From assembly GCA_025363355.1 (NCBI GenBank), contig JANYEB010000037.1, positions 47,056 through 111,055 on the forward strand: a stretch of DNA of 64,000 nucleotides. Direction: 5' to 3'. The notes under the pieces are model-generated. The model worked only from the letters and a program-made list of their open reading frames with translations. It had not been told where the DNA came from and searched no databases. Shown here piece by piece: positions 50,927 through 61,894 of this stretch; the stretch's first letter is position 1, and each line of letters begins with the position of its first letter. The position numbers were made by a program, and so were the translations under genes. Origin of the DNA: Chitinophagaceae bacterium. GTDB lineage: Bacteria > Bacteroidota > Bacteroidia > Chitinophagales > Chitinophagaceae.

Positions 50927-52369
50927 ATGACAAACAACCAAACCGCTGCTTTTAAACCAACATTAGGATTATTTGATGCAACAATGATAGTTGCAGGAAG
51001 TATGATTGGTTCTGGAATTTTTATTGTAAGTGCCGATATCACCAGAAATGTGGGTAGTGCTGGATGGCTAATTTTAGTGTGGGTGTTAACTGGTTTTATG
51101 ACGTTGGTTGCAGCACTTAGCTATGGCGAATTAAGTGGAATGTTTCCTAAAGCAGGTGGTCAATATGTTTATTTAAAAGAAGCATACAACCCACTAATTG
51201 GTTTTTTATATGGCTGGAGTTTTTTTACTGTTATACAAACAGCAACCATTGCTGCAGTTGGTGTTGCTTTCAGTAAGTTTCTTGCATACTTAGTTCCCGA
51301 GCTTGGTAATAATTATTTCCTTTTTAACATTGGTAGTTTAAAAATATATTCTGGTCAATTGGTTGCAATTGCTATCATCTCTTTGCTAACTTTTGTGAAT
51401 ACTAAGGGTGTTAAAGAAGCAAAATGGATTCAACGGCTTTTTACTTCTGCTAAACTTTTAGCACTTTTTGGTTTAATTATTTGTGGATTTTTCTTAGTTA
51501 AAGAAAGTTTTTGGAACGCTAATATGCAAACAGGTTTTAAGGCAATGCAAAACTTTGGAGAAAAAGATGCCGCTGGAATATTACATACAAAAGATTGGTT
51601 AGGAATTGGAGGTAGTGCTTTAGCAGGTGCCATTGCTGCTGCTATGGTTGGCAGTATTTTTAGTAGTGATGCTTGGAATAATGTAACTTTTATTGCAGGA
51701 GAAATGAAAAATGCCAAACGAAATTTAGGTTTAAGTTTACTGCTAGGAACGTTGATTGTAACTGTAATTTATGTTGCAGCAAACTTGATGTATTTAAACG
51801 TGATGCCTTTGCAAGAACTTGCTTTCCCCACAGATGATAGAGTAGCTGTTGCAGCTGCCAATAAAATATTCCCTGCTTTTGGCACCACATTAATTGCAGT
51901 TTGTATAATGATTTCAACCTTTGGCTGCAACAATGGATTAATACTTGCTGGTGCAAGGGTTTATTATACAATGGCAAAAGATGGTCTGTTTTTTAAACAA
52001 GTAGGTCAGTTAAACAAATTCGCAGTGCCACAAGTTGCATTATGGATTCAATGTATTGCAGCAAGTCTTTGGTGTTTAAGTGGGAAATATGGTGACTTAT
52101 TAGATATGATTTCTTTTGTGGTAGTAATGTTTTATATGCTAACAATTGCAGGAATTTTTGTTTTAAGAAAAAAACAGCCCAATGCAGATAGACCTTACAA
52201 AGCATTTGGTTATCCAATTCTTCCTATCATTTATATAATAATGGGATTGGCTTTTTGTATTTTATTAGTTATTTACAAGCCCAATTATACTTGGCCTGGT
52301 TTAATTATTACCCTAGCTGGGGTTCCCGTTTATTACTTAATTGTAGGTGGTAAAAAAGAAAGTGTTTAG
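50927..52369 (+). CDS. APC-family amino acid permease (start corrected from 50852 to ATG 50927)
   Basis: TLGLFDATMIVAGSMIGSGIFIVSADI; 12-TM profile. Confidence 0.92.
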   Translation: MTNNQTAAFKPTLGLFDATMIVAGSMIGSGIFIVSADITRNVGSAGWLILVWVLTGFMTLVAALSYGELSGMFPKAGGQYVYLKEAYNPLIGFLYGWSFFTVIQTATIAAVGVAFSKFLAYLVPELGNNYFLFNIGSLKIYSGQLVAIAIISLLTFVNTKGVKEAKWIQRLFTSAKLLALFGLIICGFFLVKESFWNANMQTGFKAMQNFGEKDAAGILHTKDWLGIGGSALAGAIAAAMVGSIFSSDAWNNVTFIAGEMKNAKRNLGLSLLLGTLIVTVIYVAANLMYLNVMPLQELAFPTDDRVAVAAANKIFPAFGTTLIAVCIMISTFGCNNGLILAGARVYYTMAKDGLFFKQVGQLNKFAVPQVALWIQCIAASLWCLSGKYGDLLDMISFVVVMFYMLTIAGIFVLRKKQPNADRPYKAFGYPILPIIYIIMGLAFCILLVIYKPNYTWPGLIITLAGVPVYYLIVGGKKESV

Positions 52370-53394
52370 TATTTATTTTTTAGGCGTATCATTTTTTTCT
52401 CAAGTAAATGCCAACTAATAATAGCTAGTGGCAGCACAATTAACATGGTGTAGAAGAATAGTGCAAAAGGATTGCTAACACATTTGGTTGCAATTAAAAT
52501 TTGTTGTGTTGGAAACGAAAAAATATAAATACCATAAGTAAAATCTCCATACTTGCCAACCTTATTGGTTATGCCTTTTATTTGAGAAATGGCTATAATA
52601 AAAATAGGAATAGCTATAACCTTTAAAAAATCGAAGCCTGAAAAACTAGCAACCAATAAAACAGCACTACAAATTAGCAAGACAGATATTGATTTTGAGA
52701 ATGCTACTTTTAAAAAATATAATAAACTCGCATTAAGAAAAATGATTGAATAAAAACTACCACTTGTATTGAAACCAGATAAAAAACTCCCCTGCAAACT
52801 AATAGTACTTATATAATAAACAATGTTTAATAAAACAATTATGGATATAAAAAAAGATTTTGCAGCTCTACGAAATAAAAAAATCAAAGCAATAAATAGA
52901 TAAAGTCTTTCTTCTATAACTAACGTCCATAAAGAGCCATTCACTCCATTTTCGGCAATATTGTTTGAAAATACTTGAGGTAACGTAAATCTGATTCCAA
53001 AAACTGGAAGAATAGTTTTTAGGTATGCCCAAGTATCTTTATTAATAAAATAGTTTGTTGCAGAAAGAGATGTAAATAAAACTCCAACTATAAAAATTGC
53101 TATCAAACACCATACAATCAATAAAGGTTGAATGCGTAAAAAACGTTTCCAAATATAATTTTTAAAGCTAACAGATGTACAAGCACTTTTTGCAATTAAA
53201 TATCCGCTGCAACTGAAAAAAATACATAAACCAATAAAAGAAAATTGAATAGTTTGATGAGAAACTTGATTCAACGGTTCTTTTTCTGATAATTTTAATA
53301 AACCGAACGAATGAGAAAGTGTAATAAAAATAGCAGCCAATAGCCTTAAGATATTGTAATTATTTTGTTGTCGTTCATCGAAATTCATAATCAT
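52366..53394 (-). CDS. Acyltransferase 3 family (OafA/YrhL-like) membrane protein
   Basis: NYNILRLLAAIFITLSHSFGLL..., NGSLWTLVIEERLYLFIALIF; multi-TM. Confidence 0.9.
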   Translation of the reverse strand: MIMNFDERQQNNYNILRLLAAIFITLSHSFGLLKLSEKEPLNQVSHQTIQFSFIGLCIFFSCSGYLIAKSACTSVSFKNYIWKRFLRIQPLLIVWCLIAIFIVGVLFTSLSATNYFINKDTWAYLKTILPVFGIRFTLPQVFSNNIAENGVNGSLWTLVIEERLYLFIALIFLFRRAAKSFFISIIVLLNIVYYISTISLQGSFLSGFNTSGSFYSIIFLNASLLYFLKVAFSKSISVLLICSAVLLVASFSGFDFLKVIAIPIFIIAISQIKGITNKVGKYGDFTYGIYIFSFPTQQILIATKCVSNPFALFFYTMLIVLPLAIISWHLLEKKMIRLKNKY

Positions 53395-53574
53395 TATTCG
53401 TAAGTATTATGCTATTAATTGAAGCCTTAAAAATATTATTACAAAGTAATTCTATAAATTCATTAAATTGCATCTTCTTTTTAAACATAAAGAACCACAC
53501 AGTTTATAGCAAACTTAAACCTACTAACTTCTTACGAAGAAAATAAAGCTACTTTTACTTAAATTTTTTAATGG

Positions 53575-56500
53575 ATGAAAAAAATATTCTGGCTACTAGC
53601 ATTTGTAATTTTATGCACTAAACTTGTTTCACAACCATTGAATAATGAATGGATTGATTTTAGCAAAACCTACTATAAATTTAAAGTAGGTTCAACAGGT
53701 TTGTATAGAATCAATCAAACAACTTTAGCAAATGCTGGGCTTGGAAGTGTGCAAGCAGAACAGTTTCAACTTTGGAGAAATGGTTTGCAAATTCCTTTGT
53801 TTACAAGTGTTGCAACAGGTACTTTATCAAACACAGATTTTATAGAGTTTTGGGGCGAAATGAATGATGGTAAATTAGATAAAGATTTATATAAAAATAC
53901 AGCCAATCAATTATCAGATAAATTAAGTTTACTAACAGATACTGCTGCTTTCTTTTTAACAGTAAATACAAACACAGCAAATAATTTACGATATGGAAAT
54001 GTAATAAATAGTGTTGCAGGAAATACTTTGCCAGCTGAGCCATATTTCAATCATACTTTAAGATTTAATTATAAAGAAAGAGCTAATCGTGGCTATGCAT
54101 TATATGTGGGAGAAGATGTTTATTCATCAACTTACGATGTTGGAGAGTTTCTTTCTACAAACGATATTTCTTTGGCTTCTGGAGCTTATAAAATTCCACT
54201 TAAAAATTTATATATTGAAAACAGTGGGCCTGCTGCCACACTAAATGCTGGGCTTTTTGGCAATTCGTCTAAGTCAAGAAATATTAAAGTAAATATTAAT
54301 AGTACCAACTTTATTGATAAGCTATTTAATGGTTTTGCAGCATCTATCAATACAGTAAACAATATTTCACTTTCAACTTTTAATGGAACAACAGATACTG
54401 TTGCTATTAGCATTGTTACAACTGATGCATTTGACAGGGTAGTTGCAAGTTTTGTAGAACTGCAATATCCAAGACAATTTAATTTCGATGGAAACAGTAA
54501 TTTTAGCTTTCAAATTCCTGCTTCTGCAACTGGTAATTTTTTAAAGATTGCTAATTTTAATAATGGCACAATCGCCCCAGTTTTATACGATATTACTAAT
54601 CTAAAATACTACATTGGCGATATATCACTTTCTGGGTTTGTACAATTTGCTTTGCCTTCAACAAATACAACAACAAGTTATATTTTGGTAAGCAGAAGTG
54701 CAAATAATATCAACAGTGTAGCAACATTGGCAATAAAGAATTTTACAAACTTTGGTGTTCACGCTAATCAAGGAGATTATCTTATCGTTACTCATAAAAA
54801 TTTAACCTCTGGTGCTAATGCTGTTGAGCAATACAGACAATACAGAAGCAGCCCTATTGGTGGGAATTTTGTTGCCAAAGTTTATGATATTGATGAGCTT
54901 GTTGACCAATTTGCTTTTGGCATAAAAAAACACCCTTTAGCTGTTCGTAATTTTTTACGAATGACCAGCACAGCATTTACCAACAAGCCTAAATATGTTT
55001 TTTATATTGGCAAAGCTGTTACTTATGATGAGTATAGATTTTTAGAAAACACATCAACCATCGAAGCACAAAATCTTGTTCCAACTTTTGGTTGGCCAGC
55101 ATCTGATGCAATGCTAACATCACCTGATAATAATGAACCTGCACCTATTTATCCTTTTGGTAGATTATCAGCAATAAGACAAGAAGAAGTTTTAGATTAT
55201 TTAGATAAAGTAAAACAATATGAGCAACAAGCTGCAAACACAACACAAACTATTGCAAACAAAGCTTGGATGAAACAAGTGGTGCATGTTGCAGGTGCAG
55301 ATGATCCAAGCCTTGCTAATTTATTAACTTACTATTTAGGTCAGTACGAAGCAACAATTGTTGATACTAGCTTTTGTGCAACAGTTACAACATTTAGTAA
55401 AAAAACAGGTAGTGCAACAAGTAATGCAACACAAACAGATATGGCAAAGCTTTTTGAAAATGGCATTGGTTTGCTAACATATTTTGGTCATTCAGCAGCA
55501 TCTGGTTTGGCATTTAATTTAAATAATCCTGATGATTATAATAATGCAGGAAAATATCCTGTGTTTTTGGTAAACGGTTGCAGTGCTGGCAATTTCTTTG
55601 ATTTTGATGTAAACAGATTTATAAGCATTAGTGCTATTGCAGAAAGGTTTGTTTTTGCAAAAAACAAGGGAAGTATTGCAATGATAGCAACCTCGCATTT
55701 TGGTTTAACTAGTTATCTTGATTTTTATTCAACAGGTTTTTATAAATCATTAAGCAATGCTGGTTATGGACAATCAATAGGGCAAAATATGGTTGGGGCT
55801 TTAGCACAATTGAAAGCATCGGCAGGCTTTAGTGATTATTTTGGTAGAACCCACGGAGAACAATTTATTCTTCACGGCGATCCGGCCATAAAAATATACA
55901 CCCATCCAAAACCAGATTTTGTTGTAGAAGATCAGCAAGTTTCTGTAACGCCAAGTTTTATTTCTGTTGCAGATAATTCGTTCAACTTAAAAGCATATTT
56001 GTATAATATTGGAAAAGGAACAGGCGATTCTGTAAGAGTTGTTGTAAAACGTCAATTGCCAAATGGTACTATTAGCGAAATATTTAATAAAAATATTGTT
56101 TCAATTAAATATAGAGATTCTATCAATCTAACTATTCCAATTGATCCTTTAACAGATAAAGGAAATAATAGTATTACCATTTGTATTGATAGTGACAATA
56201 AGTATGATGAACTTAGTGAAACAAACAATTGTGTAACAAAATCGTTTGTAATTTTTGAAGATGAAATTAAGCCTGTTTATCCTTATAACTATGCTATTGT
56301 GAACAAAGCACAAATTAAGTTAGCTGCATCAACAGCAAATCCATTAAGTACTTTAAAGCAATATGTGATGGAGATGGATACCACAATTTTGTTTAATTCT
56401 TCATTTAAAATAACCAAGTTTGTTTCATCTGTTGGCGGCTTAATTGAATTTGATCCAGCCATTAGTTTCGTTGATAGCACTGTATATTATTGGAGGGTTG

Positions 56501-58662
56501 CTCCTGTGCCAACAACAGCAGTTTATCGTTGGAATAATAGCAGTTTTGTTTACTTGCAAAATGCTGTTAAAGGAGGCTATAATCAATCTCACTTTTATCA
56601 AAACAATGAAAGCAATTTATTTGATGTAAAACCAGATACAGCATCAAGAGCATTTATTTTTCCGCTCATTAATCAAACATTAACTATTAGAAATCAAGTT
56701 TGGTTTTTGGGTCGTGATGCCGATAATGAATATTCAATTTCTATTAATGATGCACTTAATCCAAAAACACTTGGAATTTGTTGGAGAGGGCAAAACGTAA
56801 CTTATACAATATTTAACCCTTCAACCCTAAATCCAATATATAATATTCCTACAAATGCACCTTCAGGACAGTTTGGTAGTTTGGGTTATCCTGGCACTGT
56901 TCCTGGTAGAGAATATGATTTTGCATTTACCACTACCTCTGTTGCTGGCAGAAAAAGTGCAATGGATTTTATGGATAATAATATTCCTAATGGAAGTTAT
57001 GTTGTAGTTCGTTCAATTATCTTAGATGATGCAGCTTGGCCAACACCAACTTATGCAAATGATTGGATGCAAGATGAAAGCATTTATGGAGCAGGAAATA
57101 GCTTGTATCACAAATTAAAAAATGCTGGTTTTGCAGATATCGATTCTTTTAATAAAAAAAGAGCATTTGCATTTGTATATCAAAAAAACAATAACACATT
57201 TACACCCGTTTGGAAATTTTCAGCTAATGATTTAGACAACCTTTTATTAAAAGTAAATGTTGAAACAAAACCAAACGAGGGTTATGTTGTATCTCCCAAG
57301 TTTGGACCTGCACAAAAATGGTATAATATGCTTTGGGCTGGTAAAAGAAATGATTTAGAGGATGTGGTAAGCCTTAAAATCCTTGGTATTAAAGCAGATA
57401 ATAATGTTGATACTTTAAGCACATTAACAGAAATTCAAACTAATAATGATATCAGCTCTATCAATGCTACTATTTATCCTTACTTAAAACTTTATATTCA
57501 AATTAAAGACACGATTAACCTTAGTGCTTATCAATTAAAATACTGGCGTTTATTGGCAGATCCTTTGCCAGAGGGAGCTTTGGCACCAAATCTTAAATTT
57601 AGTTTTAAAGATACCTTAGATGCTGGAGATGTTCAAAATATTGCTATTGCATTTAAAAATATTAGTGATATGGCTTATGGCGATAGCATTGCTGTTAAAC
57701 TTCAAATAACCGATAATAGCAATATCACCCAAACTATTGCTGTACCAAAAATTAAGAAACTTCAACCAGGAGATTCTGTTACTATTTCAACATCAATTCC
57801 AACAGATAATTTAATAGGAAAAAATAGTTTTTATATTAATGTAAATCCAACAGATAATCCACAAGAACAAAGCCTGTATAACAATTTTGCTTATAGAAAT
57901 TTCTTTGTTAAAGGCGATAATAAAAACCCGATACTTGATATTACTTTTGATGGAACACATATTTTAAATGGCGATATAGTTTCTAGCAAACCTAATATTC
58001 GTGTGACTTTGAAGGATGAGTCGAAGTATTTAGCTTTAAACGATACATCGCTTGTAACAGTGCAACTAAAAACGCCAAATGGTCTTTATCGCCAATATAA
58101 ATATGGAACAGATACTTTAAGGTTTAATCCTGCAAATGTTGCAGCAGGAAATAACACTGCATCGGTAGAATTTAACCCAACTTTATTAGAAGATGGTAGT
58201 TATGAATTATATGTTAAGGCAAAAGATAAAAGCAATAATGCTGCTGGACCTCAACAATATCGTGTGTTGTTTACAGTTAATAACAAGCCAATGATTAGTA
58301 ATGTGTTTAATTATCCTAATCCTTTCACTACATCAACTGCATTTGTATTTACTTTAACAGGAACACAAATACCACAAATGTTTAGAATACAAATTTTAAC
58401 TGTTACCGGTAAAATTGTAAAGGAAATCAACAAAAACGAACTAGGTAATTTACATATTGGTAGAAATATTACTGATTATAAATGGGATGGAACAGATACC
58501 TATGGACAAAAACTTGGAAATGGAGTTTATTTATACAGAATCATTACATCGCTTGATGATAATGCATTAGATAAGTTTCAAACCACCGATTTATCTGGCT
58601 ATAATGTTGATACAGATAAATACTTTAAAGCTGGTTATGGTAAAATGTATTTGATGCGATAA
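53575..58662 (+). CDS. Giant secreted C25 (gingipain-like) cysteine peptidase family protein
   Basis: 1695 aa; signal peptide; catalytic-type His in LLTYFGHSA (codon 55489) and Cys in FLVNGCSAG (codon 55579); C-terminal FNYPNPFTTST...LGNGVYLYRI domain. Confidence 0.85.
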   Translation: MKKIFWLLAFVILCTKLVSQPLNNEWIDFSKTYYKFKVGSTGLYRINQTTLANAGLGSVQAEQFQLWRNGLQIPLFTSVATGTLSNTDFIEFWGEMNDGKLDKDLYKNTANQLSDKLSLLTDTAAFFLTVNTNTANNLRYGNVINSVAGNTLPAEPYFNHTLRFNYKERANRGYALYVGEDVYSSTYDVGEFLSTNDISLASGAYKIPLKNLYIENSGPAATLNAGLFGNSSKSRNIKVNINSTNFIDKLFNGFAASINTVNNISLSTFNGTTDTVAISIVTTDAFDRVVASFVELQYPRQFNFDGNSNFSFQIPASATGNFLKIANFNNGTIAPVLYDITNLKYYIGDISLSGFVQFALPSTNTTTSYILVSRSANNINSVATLAIKNFTNFGVHANQGDYLIVTHKNLTSGANAVEQYRQYRSSPIGGNFVAKVYDIDELVDQFAFGIKKHPLAVRNFLRMTSTAFTNKPKYVFYIGKAVTYDEYRFLENTSTIEAQNLVPTFGWPASDAMLTSPDNNEPAPIYPFGRLSAIRQEEVLDYLDKVKQYEQQAANTTQTIANKAWMKQVVHVAGADDPSLANLLTYYLGQYEATIVDTSFCATVTTFSKKTGSATSNATQTDMAKLFENGIGLLTYFGHSAASGLAFNLNNPDDYNNAGKYPVFLVNGCSAGNFFDFDVNRFISISAIAERFVFAKNKGSIAMIATSHFGLTSYLDFYSTGFYKSLSNAGYGQSIGQNMVGALAQLKASAGFSDYFGRTHGEQFILHGDPAIKIYTHPKPDFVVEDQQVSVTPSFISVADNSFNLKAYLYNIGKGTGDSVRVVVKRQLPNGTISEIFNKNIVSIKYRDSINLTIPIDPLTDKGNNSITICIDSDNKYDELSETNNCVTKSFVIFEDEIKPVYPYNYAIVNKAQIKLAASTANPLSTLKQYVMEMDTTILFNSSFKITKFVSSVGGLIEFDPAISFVDSTVYYWRVAPVPTTAVYRWNNSSFVYLQNAVKGGYNQSHFYQNNESNLFDVKPDTASRAFIFPLINQTLTIRNQVWFLGRDADNEYSISINDALNPKTLGICWRGQNVTYTIFNPSTLNPIYNIPTNAPSGQFGSLGYPGTVPGREYDFAFTTTSVAGRKSAMDFMDNNIPNGSYVVVRSIILDDAAWPTPTYANDWMQDESIYGAGNSLYHKLKNAGFADIDSFNKKRAFAFVYQKNNNTFTPVWKFSANDLDNLLLKVNVETKPNEGYVVSPKFGPAQKWYNMLWAGKRNDLEDVVSLKILGIKADNNVDTLSTLTEIQTNNDISSINATIYPYLKLYIQIKDTINLSAYQLKYWRLLADPLPEGALAPNLKFSFKDTLDAGDVQNIAIAFKNISDMAYGDSIAVKLQITDNSNITQTIAVPKIKKLQPGDSVTISTSIPTDNLIGKNSFYINVNPTDNPQEQSLYNNFAYRNFFVKGDNKNPILDITFDGTHILNGDIVSSKPNIRVTLKDESKYLALNDTSLVTVQLKTPNGLYRQYKYGTDTLRFNPANVAAGNNTASVEFNPTLLEDGSYELYVKAKDKSNNAAGPQQYRVLFTVNNKPMISNVFNYPNPFTTSTAFVFTLTGTQIPQMFRIQILTVTGKIVKEINKNELGNLHIGRNITDYKWDGTDTYGQKLGNGVYLYRIITSLDDNALDKFQTTDLSGYNVDTDKYFKAGYGKMYLMR

Positions 58663-58671
58663 GTTTGCAAT

Positions 58672-59049
58672 ATGAAATCAGTAGGAATAGGAACTCGTGT
58701 TATTAATTTTCTTGTAGATACAATCGTTGTTTTTACTATAGCTTATATAGCAGCTAAAATTAACAAGTATTATGCTTTTCAACAAAGAATGATATATGTT
58801 CAATTTGGATATGTTTTTTTTGCCAGTTTGTTTGTTTACTATACTATTTGCGAAGTATTGTTTGCAAGAACTTTGGGGAAATTAGCAAGCTATAGCAAGG
58901 TTGTAAATAGTGAAGGAAAACGTCCAAACATATTGCAAGTGCTTATTCGTAGTGCAATAAGAGTAACTATTATTGATATGTTTTTCATTCCTTTTTTAGA
59001 TAAAACACTTCACGATTATTGCAGCAAAACAAATGTTGTAGAAGCATAG
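58672..59049 (+). CDS. RDD family membrane protein
   Basis: GIGTRVINFLVDTIVVFTIAY, RTLGKLASYSKVV, IRSAIRVTIIDMF. Confidence 0.85.
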   Translation: MKSVGIGTRVINFLVDTIVVFTIAYIAAKINKYYAFQQRMIYVQFGYVFFASLFVYYTICEVLFARTLGKLASYSKVVNSEGKRPNILQVLIRSAIRVTIIDMFFIPFLDKTLHDYCSKTNVVEA

Positions 59050-59110
59050 CAGTGTACAAGGTATAAAGCAAATTTATACAATAAGCTCACTAATAAACCA
59101 ACCAACTGAT

Positions 59111-60337
59111 TTGTCTTTATCATTTTTTATAGCAAAACGAATCGCATTTAATAAGCAGAAATCATTCTCTCGTTTCATCATCAGGTTATCTGTTGTTGCT
59201 ACTGCATTAAGCGTTATGGTGATGATTATTGCTTTGGCTTTTGCAACAGGCTTTCAGAATACTATCTCTAAAAAAGTATTTAGTTTTTGGGGGCATATTC
59301 GTGTGCAACATTTTGAGCTTGGCAAAGCTGCTGTTGCAGAGGAAACGCCTATTTCAAAAAATGATACAGTAGAAAATATTCTTCGTTCAAACAAAAACAT
59401 TGTTCACATAAATACTTTTGCTACCAAGAGTGCTGTGCTTGATAAAAACAAAGAGATAGAAGGTGTTTTAATAAAAGGAATTGATGCAAATTACGATAGC
59501 ACTCAAATGAAACCTTTCATTAGCCAAGGCAAATGGCTCAACTTTAATGATAGTTTATACAGCAAAGAAATTATTCTATCCAGCACTATTGCAAAACATA
59601 TTAATGCCAATATAAATGATACTATAAAAGCTGTATTTATTAATGCGGCAAATGGTGCATCTACTTATCGCAAACTTCGCGTTTCCGCTATTTACAAAAC
59701 AGGAATGGAAGAAAATGATAAGCTTTTTGTAATTGCAGATATCAGGTTAATACAACGCCTGAACAATTGGGAATCTAATCAAATTGGAGGATACGAAGTT
59801 TTTGTTAATGACTATCATAAAATGACTGCCATTAACGATAGTATTAACCTGCCTATTGTGTGGCAATCAAAAACCATTAAAGAGGTTTATCCATCAGTGT
59901 TTGATTGGCTTGCTGTACAAGATACTAATAGAGATATTGTGTTCATAATAATGTCTATTGTTGCCATTATCAACCTTATAACTTGTTTGCTTATTTTGGT
60001 GTTAGAGCGTATTAAAATGATTGGCATATTAAAAGCACTAGGCACAAACAACGCCACCATACAACAAATATTTCTTTATTATGCAGGTATAATATCTTTT
60101 GTTGGTGTTGGGCTTGGAACCTTTGTAGGTGTTGGTCTTTGCATATTACAACAACAGACACATCTATTCAAAATGAACGAAGAAAACTACTATGTTGCTT
60201 ATGCACCTGTAGAACTTATTTGGTGGCAGGTTGGTATTATTTGTATTGTTACTTTCATCATTTGTTTTGCTGCACTTATTCTCCCAACGTTATTGATAAA
60301 AAAAGTAGAACCTGTTAAAGCAATTGCTTTTCAATAA
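59111..60337 (+). CDS. LolC/E-like (FtsX/MacB superfamily) ABC transporter permease; TTG start
   Basis: FFIAKRIAFNKQKSFSRFIIRLSVVATALSVMVMIIALAFATGFQ; ERIKMIGILKALGTNNATIQQIFLYY. Confidence 0.9.
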   Translation: MSLSFFIAKRIAFNKQKSFSRFIIRLSVVATALSVMVMIIALAFATGFQNTISKKVFSFWGHIRVQHFELGKAAVAEETPISKNDTVENILRSNKNIVHINTFATKSAVLDKNKEIEGVLIKGIDANYDSTQMKPFISQGKWLNFNDSLYSKEIILSSTIAKHINANINDTIKAVFINAANGASTYRKLRVSAIYKTGMEENDKLFVIADIRLIQRLNNWESNQIGGYEVFVNDYHKMTAINDSINLPIVWQSKTIKEVYPSVFDWLAVQDTNRDIVFIIMSIVAIINLITCLLILVLERIKMIGILKALGTNNATIQQIFLYYAGIISFVGVGLGTFVGVGLCILQQQTHLFKMNEENYYVAYAPVELIWWQVGIICIVTFIICFAALILPTLLIKKVEPVKAIAFQ

Positions 60338-60346
60338 ATATATTTT

Positions 60347-61738
60347 CTACCAAGTTAAATCCATTTCATTATCCCATTTAGCTTTTACAAGTAATTTGGT
60401 TTTAACAGGCATCACTTTTTCTGGTTGGCGTTTCTGTTTATAATTTCCGGCATCCCAAATGCCGTTGTTGTTTTCATCTATCAAAACACGCAACTCATAT
60501 TCGCCAGGTTTAAATAAATCTTGCTTAATTTCTCTTGAAACAATGGCAAAAGAGTTTTGTATTTTACCATCTTTCAACACTTGCAACACTGCATTTTTTG
60601 CTGGTTGACTGCATCTTATTTTTATCTTACCATAATCATTCTCTCCAAACGAAAAGAATTTAATGGTATCATTTTTAGTCAATGTAACGCCTGTAGAATC
60701 TGCAATAGAATCTTTGTTTAGTAATAAATAATACTTGGTTTCTAAACTAACTTTTGTTTTAATAGTAAGATGTGTAGCTGTGCTATCAAAACTCATTACA
60801 GTTTCTTTTACAGGCTGATAATTGCTATCTAAAAACTGAATGGCATTCTTGCTTTTGAAAACTACTTTTCTGTTAAACAATATTTGTAAAGAACTATCTA
60901 AAACATCGTATCTGTTATTAACAAGGCTTGTAGAATAACGCAGTTTTTTATCTCCTTTTTCTTTTCCTTCAGCCGATTGTGGTGCTGCTACATTTGTTGC
61001 AGGTTCTGCTTCTCTGTAGGCATACAGAGTATAATTTGCAATTGAATCTACAGTGTTGATAGGTTCATTTAAAAAAGCAAAAAGTTTTGTAGTATCATCA
61101 TATTTTTTGCTGTAATCGTTTGGCAAAACAAAAATATTATATGTGGCTTTTGGCAAATTAGTAAAGCTAAATTTACCAGCACCATCAAGCTTTGCAAGGT
61201 ATCTTGGTCTTAGCTTTACAACAGCACTATCGTTTAAATTAGCGTGCAAAACAACTGTTAGTGTGCTATCAACTTTGCCATCTTTTGCCAATATCACCTT
61301 TCCCTTAACATTGTAGTGGTCTATTGTTTTTCCTGTGCTAAAAATATATGTTTTATTCTTTGCAATATTGCCCTCATTTACATCTTTAATAGCATTGCCA
61401 AAGTTGATTGTATAAGTAGTGTTGGGTTCTAGCGAATCTTTTAAAGTAACAAATACATTACGCAATTTATAATCAACAACAGGTAAATTTATTGGCAAAG
61501 GATTCACCACTAAATTTTGCTGCATTTCTTTTGCTTCAACATATTCATCAAACGTGAGTGTGATTTTTTTTGAACTAAAGTTGATAGAAGAATCTTTAGG
61601 AAATGCCATTACTAAATTAGGTGGTAAAGAATCTCTTGGTCCACCGCTTGGTGGAATAATATTGGCACAGCTTGTAGCAAAATTTGCTATCACCACTATA
61701 ACAATCAATCTACTAAAAAGTATAGATATAAATTTCAT
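60347..61738 (-). CDS. Ig-like domain lipoprotein
   Basis: Lipobox ATSCANIIPPSGGPRDSLPP; KITLTFDEYVE; LEPNTTYTINFGNAIKDVNEGN. Confidence 0.87.
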   Translation of the reverse strand: MKFISILFSRLIVIVVIANFATSCANIIPPSGGPRDSLPPNLVMAFPKDSSINFSSKKITLTFDEYVEAKEMQQNLVVNPLPINLPVVDYKLRNVFVTLKDSLEPNTTYTINFGNAIKDVNEGNIAKNKTYIFSTGKTIDHYNVKGKVILAKDGKVDSTLTVVLHANLNDSAVVKLRPRYLAKLDGAGKFSFTNLPKATYNIFVLPNDYSKKYDDTTKLFAFLNEPINTVDSIANYTLYAYREAEPATNVAAPQSAEGKEKGDKKLRYSTSLVNNRYDVLDSSLQILFNRKVVFKSKNAIQFLDSNYQPVKETVMSFDSTATHLTIKTKVSLETKYYLLLNKDSIADSTGVTLTKNDTIKFFSFGENDYGKIKIRCSQPAKNAVLQVLKDGKIQNSFAIVSREIKQDLFKPGEYELRVLIDENNNGIWDAGNYKQKRQPEKVMPVKTKLLVKAKWDNEMDLTW

Positions 61739-61894
61739 TGCTGCAAACTTATTTGTTTTAATCTTTTAATAATAATAGAGAATGTTAATTTGTTTTCAGC
61801 TTTCTGGAAGTTCCAAAACTTCCCGAAAGATTATCATACTAAAATTCATTAATATTGTTTCCAATTAAGATTCTAACAATCTAAAAATATAACG

